In this document: positions 14,017 through 21,809 of the stretch, piece after piece | Layout: every line of letters starts with the position of its first letter | Position numbering within the stretch: position 1 is the first letter of the stretch | From: a virus | DNA: 22,448 bases | Direction: 5' to 3' (one strand) | Virus record (IMG/VR): IMGVR_UViG_3300010389_000156 | Coordinates: 1-22,448 of that record | Program-made: the position numbers and the translations under genes | The notes under the pieces: model-generated | What the model saw: only the letters and a program-made list of their open reading frames with translations | Database searches by the model: none | Told to the model about the DNA's origin: nothing

Positions 14017-15214
14017 AGTTAAGGTCAATGGTGACATTAGTGCTATCAATAGTAATCTTCTCTGTATCAATAGTGCTGCCTGGATAATCTGGAAGCTGTG
14101 GATCAACTACTTCTGTTGCACTGATTGCTGTTGTGATTGCAACTTGCTCTTCAGAGTTTCTAATCTTAATCCTTTCATATGACCAGATTCTTAATTGCTG
14201 AGAGTGTTTTCTCCGCTTGGTTGCATTTGCTCCATCAAACCATGTCCCAATACCAGATCTTAAACCAGTAATCTCTGCTTCTAAAGCATCTATTTGACTG
14301 GCAAGAGTGCTGCAACTTTGAGTTGATGCAATAGAAAGAACTCCACTTCCTCCAGGAATAGGTAAGAATGAAAATGTTGGAGTCAATTGATTTGTTGATG
14401 TATTCCAACTAATGCTTATTGGTGCAGTTGGTCCATCTACATCCCAACTACCTGTCTGAATACCAGTAAATGTACTCAATACACTTTCATATTCTGGATT
14501 AGGAGTAAAAATACCATTAACGCTATCAACAGATCCAAAAATTGTAATGACCCCAGTTCCAGGTCCAGTGATCTCATAATATCTACCTAAAGTATCTCCA
14601 CCATCCCATCCTTCAGTGCTCCAATTCCCCTCATCATCACTCACATAATATGTGACATATTCATCATTCCATTTAGAATTTTTAAAAAGAGCATTTTTCT
14701 TTCCTTGCCCAGAATTTCCAGTTGTTAAAATTGGAAATTTCAAATTTTCCAATGGATTATCGTTAGGAGCCTCTCTTCTTTCTAATCTGGGATAACGCTG
14801 TATTCTAATAAAATCACCTCTGACGTTTCCATATGCAATAGCAGGAGTGGGAGTTCCCCCAACACCAGCATTAGCAGGAATCACATCTCTATCAGAATCA
14901 ATATTAGTATCAATAGCAGATTTTTCTGATGCCAGACTACAATTTGGAAGACATAAACCAGGAACAAATGCCCCCAATGCAAGTTGGCACAACCCCACAA
15001 TCTCAGATTTCTTTTGATTGATTAAATCAACTTGTGATTCAATTGCAGCAAGCACTTCTTCATCAAGTTCCTTTGCAACTATCTGATAATAATTTGCTGC
15101 TGTAGACGCAATTCCTATGGGATTTGAAAGTACTTCAGTATCCTCAGTTCTGTTTTGACTTTCAGATGTTAATCCAGTAACAATATAATTACCTATTGTT
15201 GATAATGTAGACAT
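14015..15214 (-). CDS. Putative virion structural protein, 399 residues
   Basis: The protein begins MSTLSTIGNYIVTGLTSESQ, followed by a helical segment of about 50 to 80 with many Glu and Gln residues and a Cys-containing stretch LCQLALGAFVPGLCLPNC. The middle (about 190 to 290) is beta-rich with YVTYYVSDDEGNWSTEGWDG and then TGPGTGVITIFGSV. A second helical segment near 305 to 350 contains SQIDALEAEITGLRSGIGTW. No enzyme motif is visible. Its place between baseplate and fibre genes on the late strand suggests a baseplate-associated virion protein, perhaps a fibre connector with coiled-coil parts. Its stop codon overlaps the next late promoter motif. The family is not known to me by name. Confidence 0.6.
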   Translation of the reverse strand: MSTLSTIGNYIVTGLTSESQNRTEDTEVLSNPIGIASTAANYYQIVAKELDEEVLAAIESQVDLINQKKSEIVGLCQLALGAFVPGLCLPNCSLASEKSAIDTNIDSDRDVIPANAGVGGTPTPAIAYGNVRGDFIRIQRYPRLERREAPNDNPLENLKFPILTTGNSGQGKKNALFKNSKWNDEYVTYYVSDDEGNWSTEGWDGGDTLGRYYEITGPGTGVITIFGSVDSVNGIFTPNPEYESVLSTFTGIQTGSWDVDGPTAPISISWNTSTNQLTPTFSFLPIPGGSGVLSIASTQSCSTLASQIDALEAEITGLRSGIGTWFDGANATKRRKHSQQLRIWSYERIKIRNSEEQVAITTAISATEVVDPQLPDYPGSTIDTEKITIDSTNVTIDLN

Positions 15215-15235
15215 GCCTATGGGTTATTATTGAGT

Positions 15236-15243
15236 TATTTAGA
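15236..15243 (-). promoter_or_regulatory. Weak late promoter-like motif TCTAAATA
   Basis: The minus strand reads TCTAAATA at 15243 to 15236, 21 bases before the ATG at 15214 and overlapping the TAA stop (15241 to 15239) of the oxygenase gene. It has one mismatch at the second, normally invariant base, so it is weaker than the others. The position and stop overlap copy those of the better motifs. Confidence 0.3.
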
Positions 15244-15916
15244 TTTGTTTCCATTGACTTGGGTGTGTGGACCCTTGGTGATGATTGTAATATTTTGCTT
15301 TAAGAGTAATTCTAATATCTCCAGCAATTACGATTCTCTCATCATTCATTATATGATCTTTTTTTGTAAAATGAACCACATCACTTGGAAAAATAACAAC
15401 TGTGCCCTCATGTGGGGTTATAGTATAAAAGTTGCAATTGTATTTGTTGAATGAATACAGAGTATTGTTGGAATCTGATACTTCAAATAACCCACCAACA
15501 CATTCATTTCTATTCTTTTCTTGACGAAGACAAAACTTATCAGATGTTGTATCAGTTTTCAAATAATAAACAAAACTTAGATTGGATTCATTGTGAAAAT
15601 GGGGAGGAATGGATGGTGTTTCATTATTTTTGTGATACCCAACCCAAGATTTGATCACATGATAATCTAGTTTTGAATGATCTACATTTAGGTGAAAAAA
15701 ATAATTATCTATGGATTTTTTTAGATCATCAAAGAAAAAGTTATATTTTGGGTCAAGATGTAGAAAGATTTTGCCAGAATATTCTGGACTTTCATTTCTA
15801 TATCCATCAAACCAATAGTTACGAAGAGAGTCCAGATTATCTTTTTTGAATTCTTTATGACATTCGATACTATCTTGATAGATTACCAAAGGAAAGATCT
15901 CATGTACTTTATTCAT
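15239..15916 (-). CDS. 2OG-Fe(II) oxygenase-like protein
   Basis: The 225-residue product matches putative phage 2OG-Fe(II) oxygenases of the TIGR02466 kind. The core reads PPHFHNESNLSFVYYL at about 104 to 119. Candidate iron ligands are His106 or His108 with Glu110, and the distal ligand is probably His182 (SDVVHF). Arg194 (NDERIVIAGDIRI) may bind 2OG. Between them is the usual GTVVIFPS strand at about 171 to 178. A TTG one codon earlier is open, but the ATG at 15916 overlaps the TGA of the preceding gene as ATGA, so ATG is preferred. The gene sits inside the baseplate and spike operon, which hints at a virion or tail protein substrate. The substrate is unknown and the ligand assignment is by pattern only. 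Confidence 0.7.
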   Translation of the reverse strand: MNKVHEIFPLVIYQDSIECHKEFKKDNLDSLRNYWFDGYRNESPEYSGKIFLHLDPKYNFFFDDLKKSIDNYFFHLNVDHSKLDYHVIKSWVGYHKNNETPSIPPHFHNESNLSFVYYLKTDTTSDKFCLRQEKNRNECVGGLFEVSDSNNTLYSFNKYNCNFYTITPHEGTVVIFPSDVVHFTKKDHIMNDERIVIAGDIRITLKAKYYNHHQGSTHPSQWKQI

Positions 15917-16728
15917 CAATCAGCATTAACGATATATTCATTATTATCTCCTGGATAGTCTACTTCTGTCAATCCCTTATATTCAGAGATATTTGGTGAT
16001 ACATCCTTCCTTTCGCCATATACTACATAACTGCAATTAATTGGACCACCAGCATTATTCTTTACAATAATTTTTGTTCCCCAATCAATTTTTTCCACAA
16101 ACAATTCTTGATATGATCCTATTGGAGTTAGGGATACATCAATACTTTCTGGGTCAACTAAATGACGCCAATAGTCAGGAAGTTCAATAACTGTTTTGTC
16201 TTTAAGTTTTCCTCTTACATATACATCTGCACTTGGACCTTCAACACAAACATATCTCAATCTATGATTCTCTTTTGATGGATGTGGTATATCAAAAGAC
16301 TTCTTTGAGTTTGCAATTGACCTTGTAGTTTGCATATAAGATGCTGCATTTCCAACTCCACTAATATTAACTACAGCATTACATATAACATTGTCATTGG
16401 CAATAATAATATCATTACAAACAATTTTATCATTTACAATGATCTTGCCATTGAATATCGTATTTTGAATATTAGCAATAAGGTTTGGGAGATCACCACT
16501 ATTCTTCTCTAAAGTAACAATAGAAGTTGATGTTCCATACAAATGGAAATATGCATAGTCAGACTGTTCTTTATAAAAGACTATACCAATGTCTGAAAGT
16601 TTGAATGTGAGATCTTCTGGAAGATCTTCATGCCAAAATCCCTCTTCAGATACCTTTTCATAAAAATAATCACCAGTCTTATTTAATGGACCAGTAAATG
16701 TTCCAAAGTCCTTATACTTAAATCCCAT
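15916..16728 (-). CDS. Baseplate/tail protein, second copy of a tandem pair
   Basis: The 270-residue protein shares its C-terminal domain (about 142 to 250) with the preceding gene. Both have IPHP, then EGP, VYVRG, LVD, VSLTPIGS, PINC and ERKDV in the same order and spacing. The N-terminal part differs. It has aromatic-rich residues 1 to 70 and a repetitive strand stretch near 91 to 123 (IIVNDKIVCNDIIIANDNVI) that looks like stacked beta turns of a left- or right-handed helix. This domain is common in tail-associated proteins of marine T4-like phages, as far as I recall, without an established function. The gene starts at an ATG overlapping the stop of the first copy (TAATG) with GGAG upstream. 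It is probably a spike-tip or fibre component. Confidence 0.65.
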   Translation of the reverse strand: MGFKYKDFGTFTGPLNKTGDYFYEKVSEEGFWHEDLPEDLTFKLSDIGIVFYKEQSDYAYFHLYGTSTSIVTLEKNSGDLPNLIANIQNTIFNGKIIVNDKIVCNDIIIANDNVICNAVVNISGVGNAASYMQTTRSIANSKKSFDIPHPSKENHRLRYVCVEGPSADVYVRGKLKDKTVIELPDYWRHLVDPESIDVSLTPIGSYQELFVEKIDWGTKIIVKNNAGGPINCSYVVYGERKDVSPNISEYKGLTEVDYPGDNNEYIVNAD

Positions 16729-17429
16729 TACCCATCAATCTCCGTTACTAACTTGGGAACATCTTTTCTTTCTGCAAAAATATGATAGTAGCAATTAATA
16801 GGAAGTCCTGGTTTTGCTTGGATCACCACTTGGTTATCCTGAACTCTTTTTACTGTCAAATCCTGATGGGAACCAATCGGAGTAAGAGAAACTGTAATAG
16901 AACTTTCATCTACCAGTTTTCTCCAAACATCTGGAAGAATAATAGTATTTTTGTTATGAAGTCTTCCTCTTACATAAACAGAATTCTCTGGACCTTCAAG
17001 ACAAGCATAGACTAATTTCTTTCCATTTTTATCTGGATGAGGGATGACAAAGTTTTTAGTCTTTGCCATGATTACTTCTGCGTAGATAATCTTCGACTTA
17101 ATCAACTCTACTGTCAATAGTTTATCTACTTTCAAAAAGTCTTTAATCCTAGCATATGTTTTAACAAACAATGCATAGAATGGTTTGGGTTTCATTTCAG
17201 AATTTTCATTCTGACCAATCATCACATTGGCAATTCCATTTTGTGGACCAGCAGGAGCTCCATCTGTTTCTGCAGTTTTGATATCAAACTGACCATCAGG
17301 ATCCCCAACAATCAGTGGTCCTTCTACATATCCAGAACCACGAACTTCCAATGGTCCACGACCAAGAAGTTCTGGTTTTCCAAGTCCAAGAAAAAATCTT
17401 TTTCCTACAAATAGGTCAGGTACTTTCAT
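16728..17429 (-). CDS. Baseplate/tail protein, first copy of a tandem pair
   Basis: The 233-residue protein starts MKVPDLFVGKRFFLGLGKPE and has a Gly/Pro-rich N-terminal part with a VEGPLIVGDPDG turn. A helical stretch follows at about 86 to 110 (ALFVKTYARIKDFLKVDKLL), then the shared C-terminal domain at about 124 to 228 (KNFVIPHP, YACLEGPENSVYVRGRL, VSLTPIGSHQDLTV, PINCYYHIFAERKDV). It follows the spike-like gene with a TAATG overlap. Its ribosome binding site, AAAGGAGG six bases before the ATG, is the strongest in the window and suggests high expression. The shared domain might serve as a trimerisation or folding unit comparable to S74 ends, but no catalytic residues can be assigned. Confidence 0.65.
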   Translation of the reverse strand: MKVPDLFVGKRFFLGLGKPELLGRGPLEVRGSGYVEGPLIVGDPDGQFDIKTAETDGAPAGPQNGIANVMIGQNENSEMKPKPFYALFVKTYARIKDFLKVDKLLTVELIKSKIIYAEVIMAKTKNFVIPHPDKNGKKLVYACLEGPENSVYVRGRLHNKNTIILPDVWRKLVDESSITVSLTPIGSHQDLTVKRVQDNQVVIQAKPGLPINCYYHIFAERKDVPKLVTEIDG

Positions 17430-18010
17430 TACAATCCTCCTTTATTTTTTTCTTCATTATTTGATTCCACTTTAGATCCATTGACTTCTGTTGCACCATC
17501 TGCACAATCAACCAGACCTCCGTATATATTTAATATAGCTTTACCAATCACATCCACAGTTTTTTCTGAAAAAATCTTAGTTGAAACTTTTGAGTTTACA
17601 TCAATAGTCTGTGCTTTAATTACAACCTTATCATTACCTTCAATGGTAACATTTCCATTATTATTATCAGATCCACTTGCAATAATATCAATATTGATCC
17701 CTTCAATTCTCACTCTTCCATTTGGTGCCCTCAATACAAGATCACCACTAATAGCATCAATATAGACACCAGGCTTTCCCTTACCTACATTATCTCCAGC
17801 CAATACTTGAAAACTACCTGGAGACCTAAAGATAGTTCCATACTTACGATGATCTTCACCAGATGCATCCATTGACATATAATGAAGTGGTTCTGAACCA
17901 CTTCTCAACAAAACAGACGATAAAGTATTGTCCTGATGAATATGACCAAACTTCAATTCACCATTTCTATTACCATATCTAATTGTATAATAGTTTTTAG
18001 TTTGTGACAT
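17429..18010 (-). CDS. Beta-helical spike-like protein (gp5 C-terminal analogue)
   Basis: The 193-residue product has a globular first half (YYTIRYGNRNGELKFGHIHQ, HYMSMDASGEDHRKYG). From about residue 85 it has a run of short strand repeats: ISGDLVLRAPNGRVRIEG, GNVTIEGNDKVVIKAQT, TKIFSEKTVDVIGKAILNI. Alternating valine/isoleucine with polar turns is what is seen in the beta-helical needle formed by the C-terminus of T4 gp5 and by VgrG proteins. The gene starts 14 bases inside the end of the gp5-like gene, which suggests coupled translation and co-assembly. This implies that the membrane-piercing spike is a separate polypeptide here. AGGAAAG lies four bases before the ATG. The role is inferred from repeats and context. 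Confidence 0.65.
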   Translation of the reverse strand: MSQTKNYYTIRYGNRNGELKFGHIHQDNTLSSVLLRSGSEPLHYMSMDASGEDHRKYGTIFRSPGSFQVLAGDNVGKGKPGVYIDAISGDLVLRAPNGRVRIEGINIDIIASGSDNNNGNVTIEGNDKVVIKAQTIDVNSKVSTKIFSEKTVDVIGKAILNIYGGLVDCADGATEVNGSKVESNNEEKNKGGL

Positions 18011-20369
18011 TAAACTTTCCTACACAATCAATAACTGTGATAAGATCTCCAGTTACTGGTTTCTCCACATTTTCTCCAATTCTATCTATGCACAATCTTG
18101 GAGAGAGAATTGCATTAAATCCTGTTTCACTTTGGATGTATATTTCAGGAAGTTCTGTGAATCCTTCACCACCCTTAGTAACTTTGATTCCAGTAAGAGT
18201 ACCAAAATCATCAAATGTTGGAACTGCTTCTGCACCATTACTTGGCTCAATAACAATCTCATCTCCAGGTCTGTAATTGATTCCTGGATTATTGATAATA
18301 ACTGCACAAAGATACATGATAGCAGGATATGATCCAAGACTTGTGATTGGGTAAGATCCAATCAGAGGCGTTACAGGTCTTTCTGGTGTAGTAAAGTTTC
18401 CTCCATTTAAAACTTCATGAGGAGCACCACCATTTATCAGTTCCCCTGAGTCAGTAATAACAGTAGTTCCTGGAGGAATAGTAACTGTATCTCCTGGAAC
18501 AACATTGACTACATTTCCAGGAGGAATAGGAACTTCATAAATCCCATCATCATGTCTGACAGTGCTATCGTCTGGATTTGCCCAGGTTCTACCATCTCCA
18601 CCAAGACTACCATCAAATGTAGGAAGATAACCAGTTCCACCTTCAAGAATTTCAATACCAACAATTCCTGTAGTTCTTGTGCCAGGTGGAAGTGTTCCTG
18701 TTGGATCTGTTGTAGTTTGACCTACAACAACCTCACCAAAAACTGGTATAATCACTGCACCAGATCCCTTCCCACAATCATCATTGACTTTAGCAAAGGA
18801 TTTTCCTGCAACATAATTGACACCAGCATTAACAAGATCTGCACCAATTACAGAACCTCCACCACTTACAATTAAGTTAAAAGCAGCTCCTCTTCCTCCA
18901 CCAAAGAATTGTGCAGTTGGTGGACCACATGCTCTTGGTCCAGTGAAACATGATCCCGCACCAGAAGCTGCATCTTGCAAAACAGAATTGAAGTCTATAT
19001 TGAAATCAAAATTGTCTGCATTGAATGATGAATTGATTGTACCTGAAACTGAATCAGCAAAATTTGTTACTTTATCTATAATTCCAGTAAGATCCGCAGT
19101 AGCATTTTCTGCTGCACCACTCCAGAAGTCCCAAGCATCTACTTCAGCACATTCTGGTTTCTCTTCACAACTTAAGAAAGAAAGAACATCAATGATAATA
19201 TCAAGTCCCCCTCCAGCAATGGATGCAACTCCTCCTAGAGCAGCATTGATAGCACCAAATGCCTGCCCCATTACGCCATCAATCAAGTCAGCAATTCCTG
19301 CAAATAGGGATCCTAAGAAGTTATCCACAAGACAAGTTGCAGTATTGATGATTCTATCAAGTGCGCCAAGAAGAAAGTCTTTTACTATATTTAAAAGTGC
19401 AGCAATGATCTTTTTAAACAAACAAGCAATGAGATCATTTGCAGTTTCTACTTCTTCCTTTAACTCTGCTTGTTCATTTGGGAATAGTGTATTGTATACT
19501 TTTTTCACATTGTCATTTATTTGTTTGATAATTGCCTTTTCTATTTGAGTAATAATCCATTTCAGACTACTGGCAATATACTCAGAATACTCATCAACCT
19601 TCTTATTGATAGATTCTTGTATATCTGCAGTCTTTTTAGCAAGAGCATACTGATATCCATAGATTGATTTTTTTATCTTTTCAATATCTTGGATAGCATT
19701 TTGAATATCTTTCTGTATTTTTCCAACCTTGGACTTACAATCTTCAGTAGTTGCTATTGTCCTACTTCTTTCAGGATCTTCCTTTTCTTCATCATCTGCC
19801 CAAGAAACTAAAGAATTTGATGCCGCCTCATTGACAACTGTTGATCTATCTGTTCCTCCACCTGTTTCAGATAAAGGCAATCCCCCCTCTTTTGGATCGG
19901 GCATTATTTGTGAAACTGAGATTGGGTCTTCTGAAGAATAACCAGTAAAAGGAATAAATCTAGCCCTAGGTACATTGGACATCACTTGGTTATATTCATT
20001 AGAACCAAGAGCACCCATAATTACTGGTTGTTGTGCATCTTCGCCATCCATGAAGAAACCAAACACAAAAGTTCCTTGTGTAAGGTTTGCGGATTGGAAT
20101 GCTCCACCATTTCCTCCACCAGATGTCACAGGATACATTACCTGTGCCCAAGGAAGTGCATCATCAGGTAGTTCTTCTGGATCTGCAGTATGGTAACCCA
20201 TAATGCGAACCTTATATCTCTCAGCAAATCCAGGAAGATCTCCAGTATTCCGAGATCCATATCCAAGATTATTTGGTTCCCAAGATTTTGCAGGAGCAAT
20301 CTGACCTAACCACCAGATAAATCCGTCTCTACCTACAAAATGCCTTTTAAATAAACCTTGCTCTATCAT
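17997..20369 (-). CDS. gp5: Baseplate hub protein gp5-like (OB-fold), without a lysozyme domain
   Basis: The 790-residue protein opens with an OB-fold of about 125 residues like that of T4 gp5 and VgrG: GFIWWLGQI, RYKVRIMGYH, LPWAQVMYP, GTFVFGFFMDGEDAQQPVIMGAL. In T4 a lysozyme domain follows. Here, from about 200 to 430, there are long helices instead, first charged and coiled-coil-like, then hydrophobic (LFKKIIAALLNIVKDFLLGA, LGGVASIAGGGLDIIIDVL). No Glu-Asp-Thr lysozyme signature is visible. From about 500 to 780 lie repeated beta units with a Gly-x-x-Tyr turn (NAGVNYVAG, EGGTGYLPT, NPGINYRPG, KGGEGFTEL). It should form the hub under the tail tube with the gp27-like protein encoded 12 bases upstream. 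GAGGAA lies eight bases before the ATG. Hydrophobic helices could insert into or line a membrane during injection, which is inference. Confidence 0.8.
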   Translation of the reverse strand: MIEQGLFKRHFVGRDGFIWWLGQIAPAKSWEPNNLGYGSRNTGDLPGFAERYKVRIMGYHTADPEELPDDALPWAQVMYPVTSGGGNGGAFQSANLTQGTFVFGFFMDGEDAQQPVIMGALGSNEYNQVMSNVPRARFIPFTGYSSEDPISVSQIMPDPKEGGLPLSETGGGTDRSTVVNEAASNSLVSWADDEEKEDPERSRTIATTEDCKSKVGKIQKDIQNAIQDIEKIKKSIYGYQYALAKKTADIQESINKKVDEYSEYIASSLKWIITQIEKAIIKQINDNVKKVYNTLFPNEQAELKEEVETANDLIACLFKKIIAALLNIVKDFLLGALDRIINTATCLVDNFLGSLFAGIADLIDGVMGQAFGAINAALGGVASIAGGGLDIIIDVLSFLSCEEKPECAEVDAWDFWSGAAENATADLTGIIDKVTNFADSVSGTINSSFNADNFDFNIDFNSVLQDAASGAGSCFTGPRACGPPTAQFFGGGRGAAFNLIVSGGGSVIGADLVNAGVNYVAGKSFAKVNDDCGKGSGAVIIPVFGEVVVGQTTTDPTGTLPPGTRTTGIVGIEILEGGTGYLPTFDGSLGGDGRTWANPDDSTVRHDDGIYEVPIPPGNVVNVVPGDTVTIPPGTTVITDSGELINGGAPHEVLNGGNFTTPERPVTPLIGSYPITSLGSYPAIMYLCAVIINNPGINYRPGDEIVIEPSNGAEAVPTFDDFGTLTGIKVTKGGEGFTELPEIYIQSETGFNAILSPRLCIDRIGENVEKPVTGDLITVIDCVGKFNVTN

Positions 20370-20381
20370 GGATTATGTTCC

Positions 20382-21809
20382 TCAGTTATTTGGTTTTTTT
20401 CCATAGAGACTATCTGAGACTAAATCTAGACTGGTAAAAGTGTCTTCAGTTGTTGTCTTGTGACAAACACTTGCTACCATATATATCCCAGAAAGTTGGT
20501 TGTCAGGTCTATCTGAGTGAGTCAGATCAGCAAAGTCACATTGAATTCTACTTCCTGCAGTAATATTAAAATCTCCAGGAACAACAATGTTCAATTGAAT
20601 AGAGAATAACTGATTGTATCTCATTATTGATTGAACCATGATATTTTTTGCATCATAGTTATTAGCAGTCTGATCATCTTTCCAAGCCTTTAATTGATCA
20701 TTGGAACTGGTTCCTGAAGGCATTACACCAGTATCCAAAACATGACTCATCAATCTAGTTGGAGAATCTGTGATATTTTCTACTTTTGGTATAGATCTTA
20801 ACTTATTTGTATAATTTATTTTTTGATCATCAAATTTAAATTCAACTACCTGATAATTCATCGACAAAGGATCAAAAAATATAGATCTATTATTATAAGA
20901 ACCAAGAGTCAAATCCTTTGCAATATCAATTGTTTTGTTAAAACTATAACTTAAAATATTCTGATAGTCTTCACCATTTCTCGCAGATCCAGTATTATTG
21001 TAGGTATATTTTTTAATAGGTTTGTTTGTTACAGAGTCAAATTGGTCTTTTGATAAAAGTTTATCAATAGATCTAAAGCACATGAACTCTTTGGTTTGGA
21101 AGAACAAATACCCAGCTCCTCCTCCAGATAGTGATTTTCCTTTATCATCTACTCCTTCAGGAACTGCTTTTGATGCCAACCAAGTGCAAACATAAAAAGG
21201 TTTTCTATCATTCCCTATAAAATTATAGTCAAATGCAGTGGGATCAACAGCTAAAGGCATTGAATTAAGATTTAATTCATTAAGAATTGATCCAATATTT
21301 TCTGATATCTTACCCTCATACTTACCAGTAACTCTCACCTTTTCATTTTGAATGTACTCAATAGGAACCAGATCTAAAGCAAACATATCTTTTTGAGATG
21401 CATTTCCAAGATCTCTTATTCTGTTAATATACATTCCAGAAGATACAGAGATGACTCCTTGAGATAAAGGATTTGAATTGACAATTTCAAAGTCTACTCT
21501 TTCTCCTCCTCTTAAATTTAAAAGAGAAAGTAATCCAGGTGTTTTTTGTGCAGATACCTCCTCCTTATCTTCTTCACCATCTCTTACATCACTATTTGCA
21601 ATATAACCAGTATCAATTAGAACAACAGTAGCACTTATAGTGTTTGACAGAACACTTTCATAAAAGTAAAACTCAGCAATAGCTCCTCTAACATCAAGTC
21701 CTGCAGAACCATCAAAATTAGAAATTGTGAACTTTCTAAAGTCAGCTGGTCCCACTGACATGTTTGTGACAAATGGTATTTCTGCTAATGGATCTTTAGT
21801 TATTGTCAT
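20382..21809 (-). CDS. Baseplate hub protein, gp27-like
   Basis: The 475-residue protein has the sequence character of the tail hub family (T4 gp27, phage Mu gp44, VgrG N-terminus). An early segment FTISNFDGSAGLDVRGAIAEFYFYESVL fits the first hub barrel, with INRIRDLGNASQKD and FALDLVPIEYIQNEKV at about 130 to 160. A C-terminal segment near 410 to 465 (GDFNITAGSRIQCDF, GIYMVASVCHKT, FTSLDLVSDSLYG) matches the final strands of such barrels. It is immediately upstream of the gp5-like gene, the T4 arrangement of hub and spike partners, with 12 bases between them. Its ATG abuts the TAA of the M23-like gene, and AGGGA lies just upstream. The exact family name is inferred; the hub role is well supported by order. 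Confidence 0.65.
   Translation of the reverse strand: MTITKDPLAEIPFVTNMSVGPADFRKFTISNFDGSAGLDVRGAIAEFYFYESVLSNTISATVVLIDTGYIANSDVRDGEEDKEEVSAQKTPGLLSLLNLRGGERVDFEIVNSNPLSQGVISVSSGMYINRIRDLGNASQKDMFALDLVPIEYIQNEKVRVTGKYEGKISENIGSILNELNLNSMPLAVDPTAFDYNFIGNDRKPFYVCTWLASKAVPEGVDDKGKSLSGGGAGYLFFQTKEFMCFRSIDKLLSKDQFDSVTNKPIKKYTYNNTGSARNGEDYQNILSYSFNKTIDIAKDLTLGSYNNRSIFFDPLSMNYQVVEFKFDDQKINYTNKLRSIPKVENITDSPTRLMSHVLDTGVMPSGTSSNDQLKAWKDDQTANNYDAKNIMVQSIMRYNQLFSIQLNIVVPGDFNITAGSRIQCDFADLTHSDRPDNQLSGIYMVASVCHKTTTEDTFTSLDLVSDSLYGKKPNN

Noticed and set aside
18817-19548. Plus-strand open frame of 243 codons
   Set aside because: It lies entirely opposite the gp5-like gene, which has clear domain structure; composition is that of an antisense shadow and no ribosome binding site is seen.
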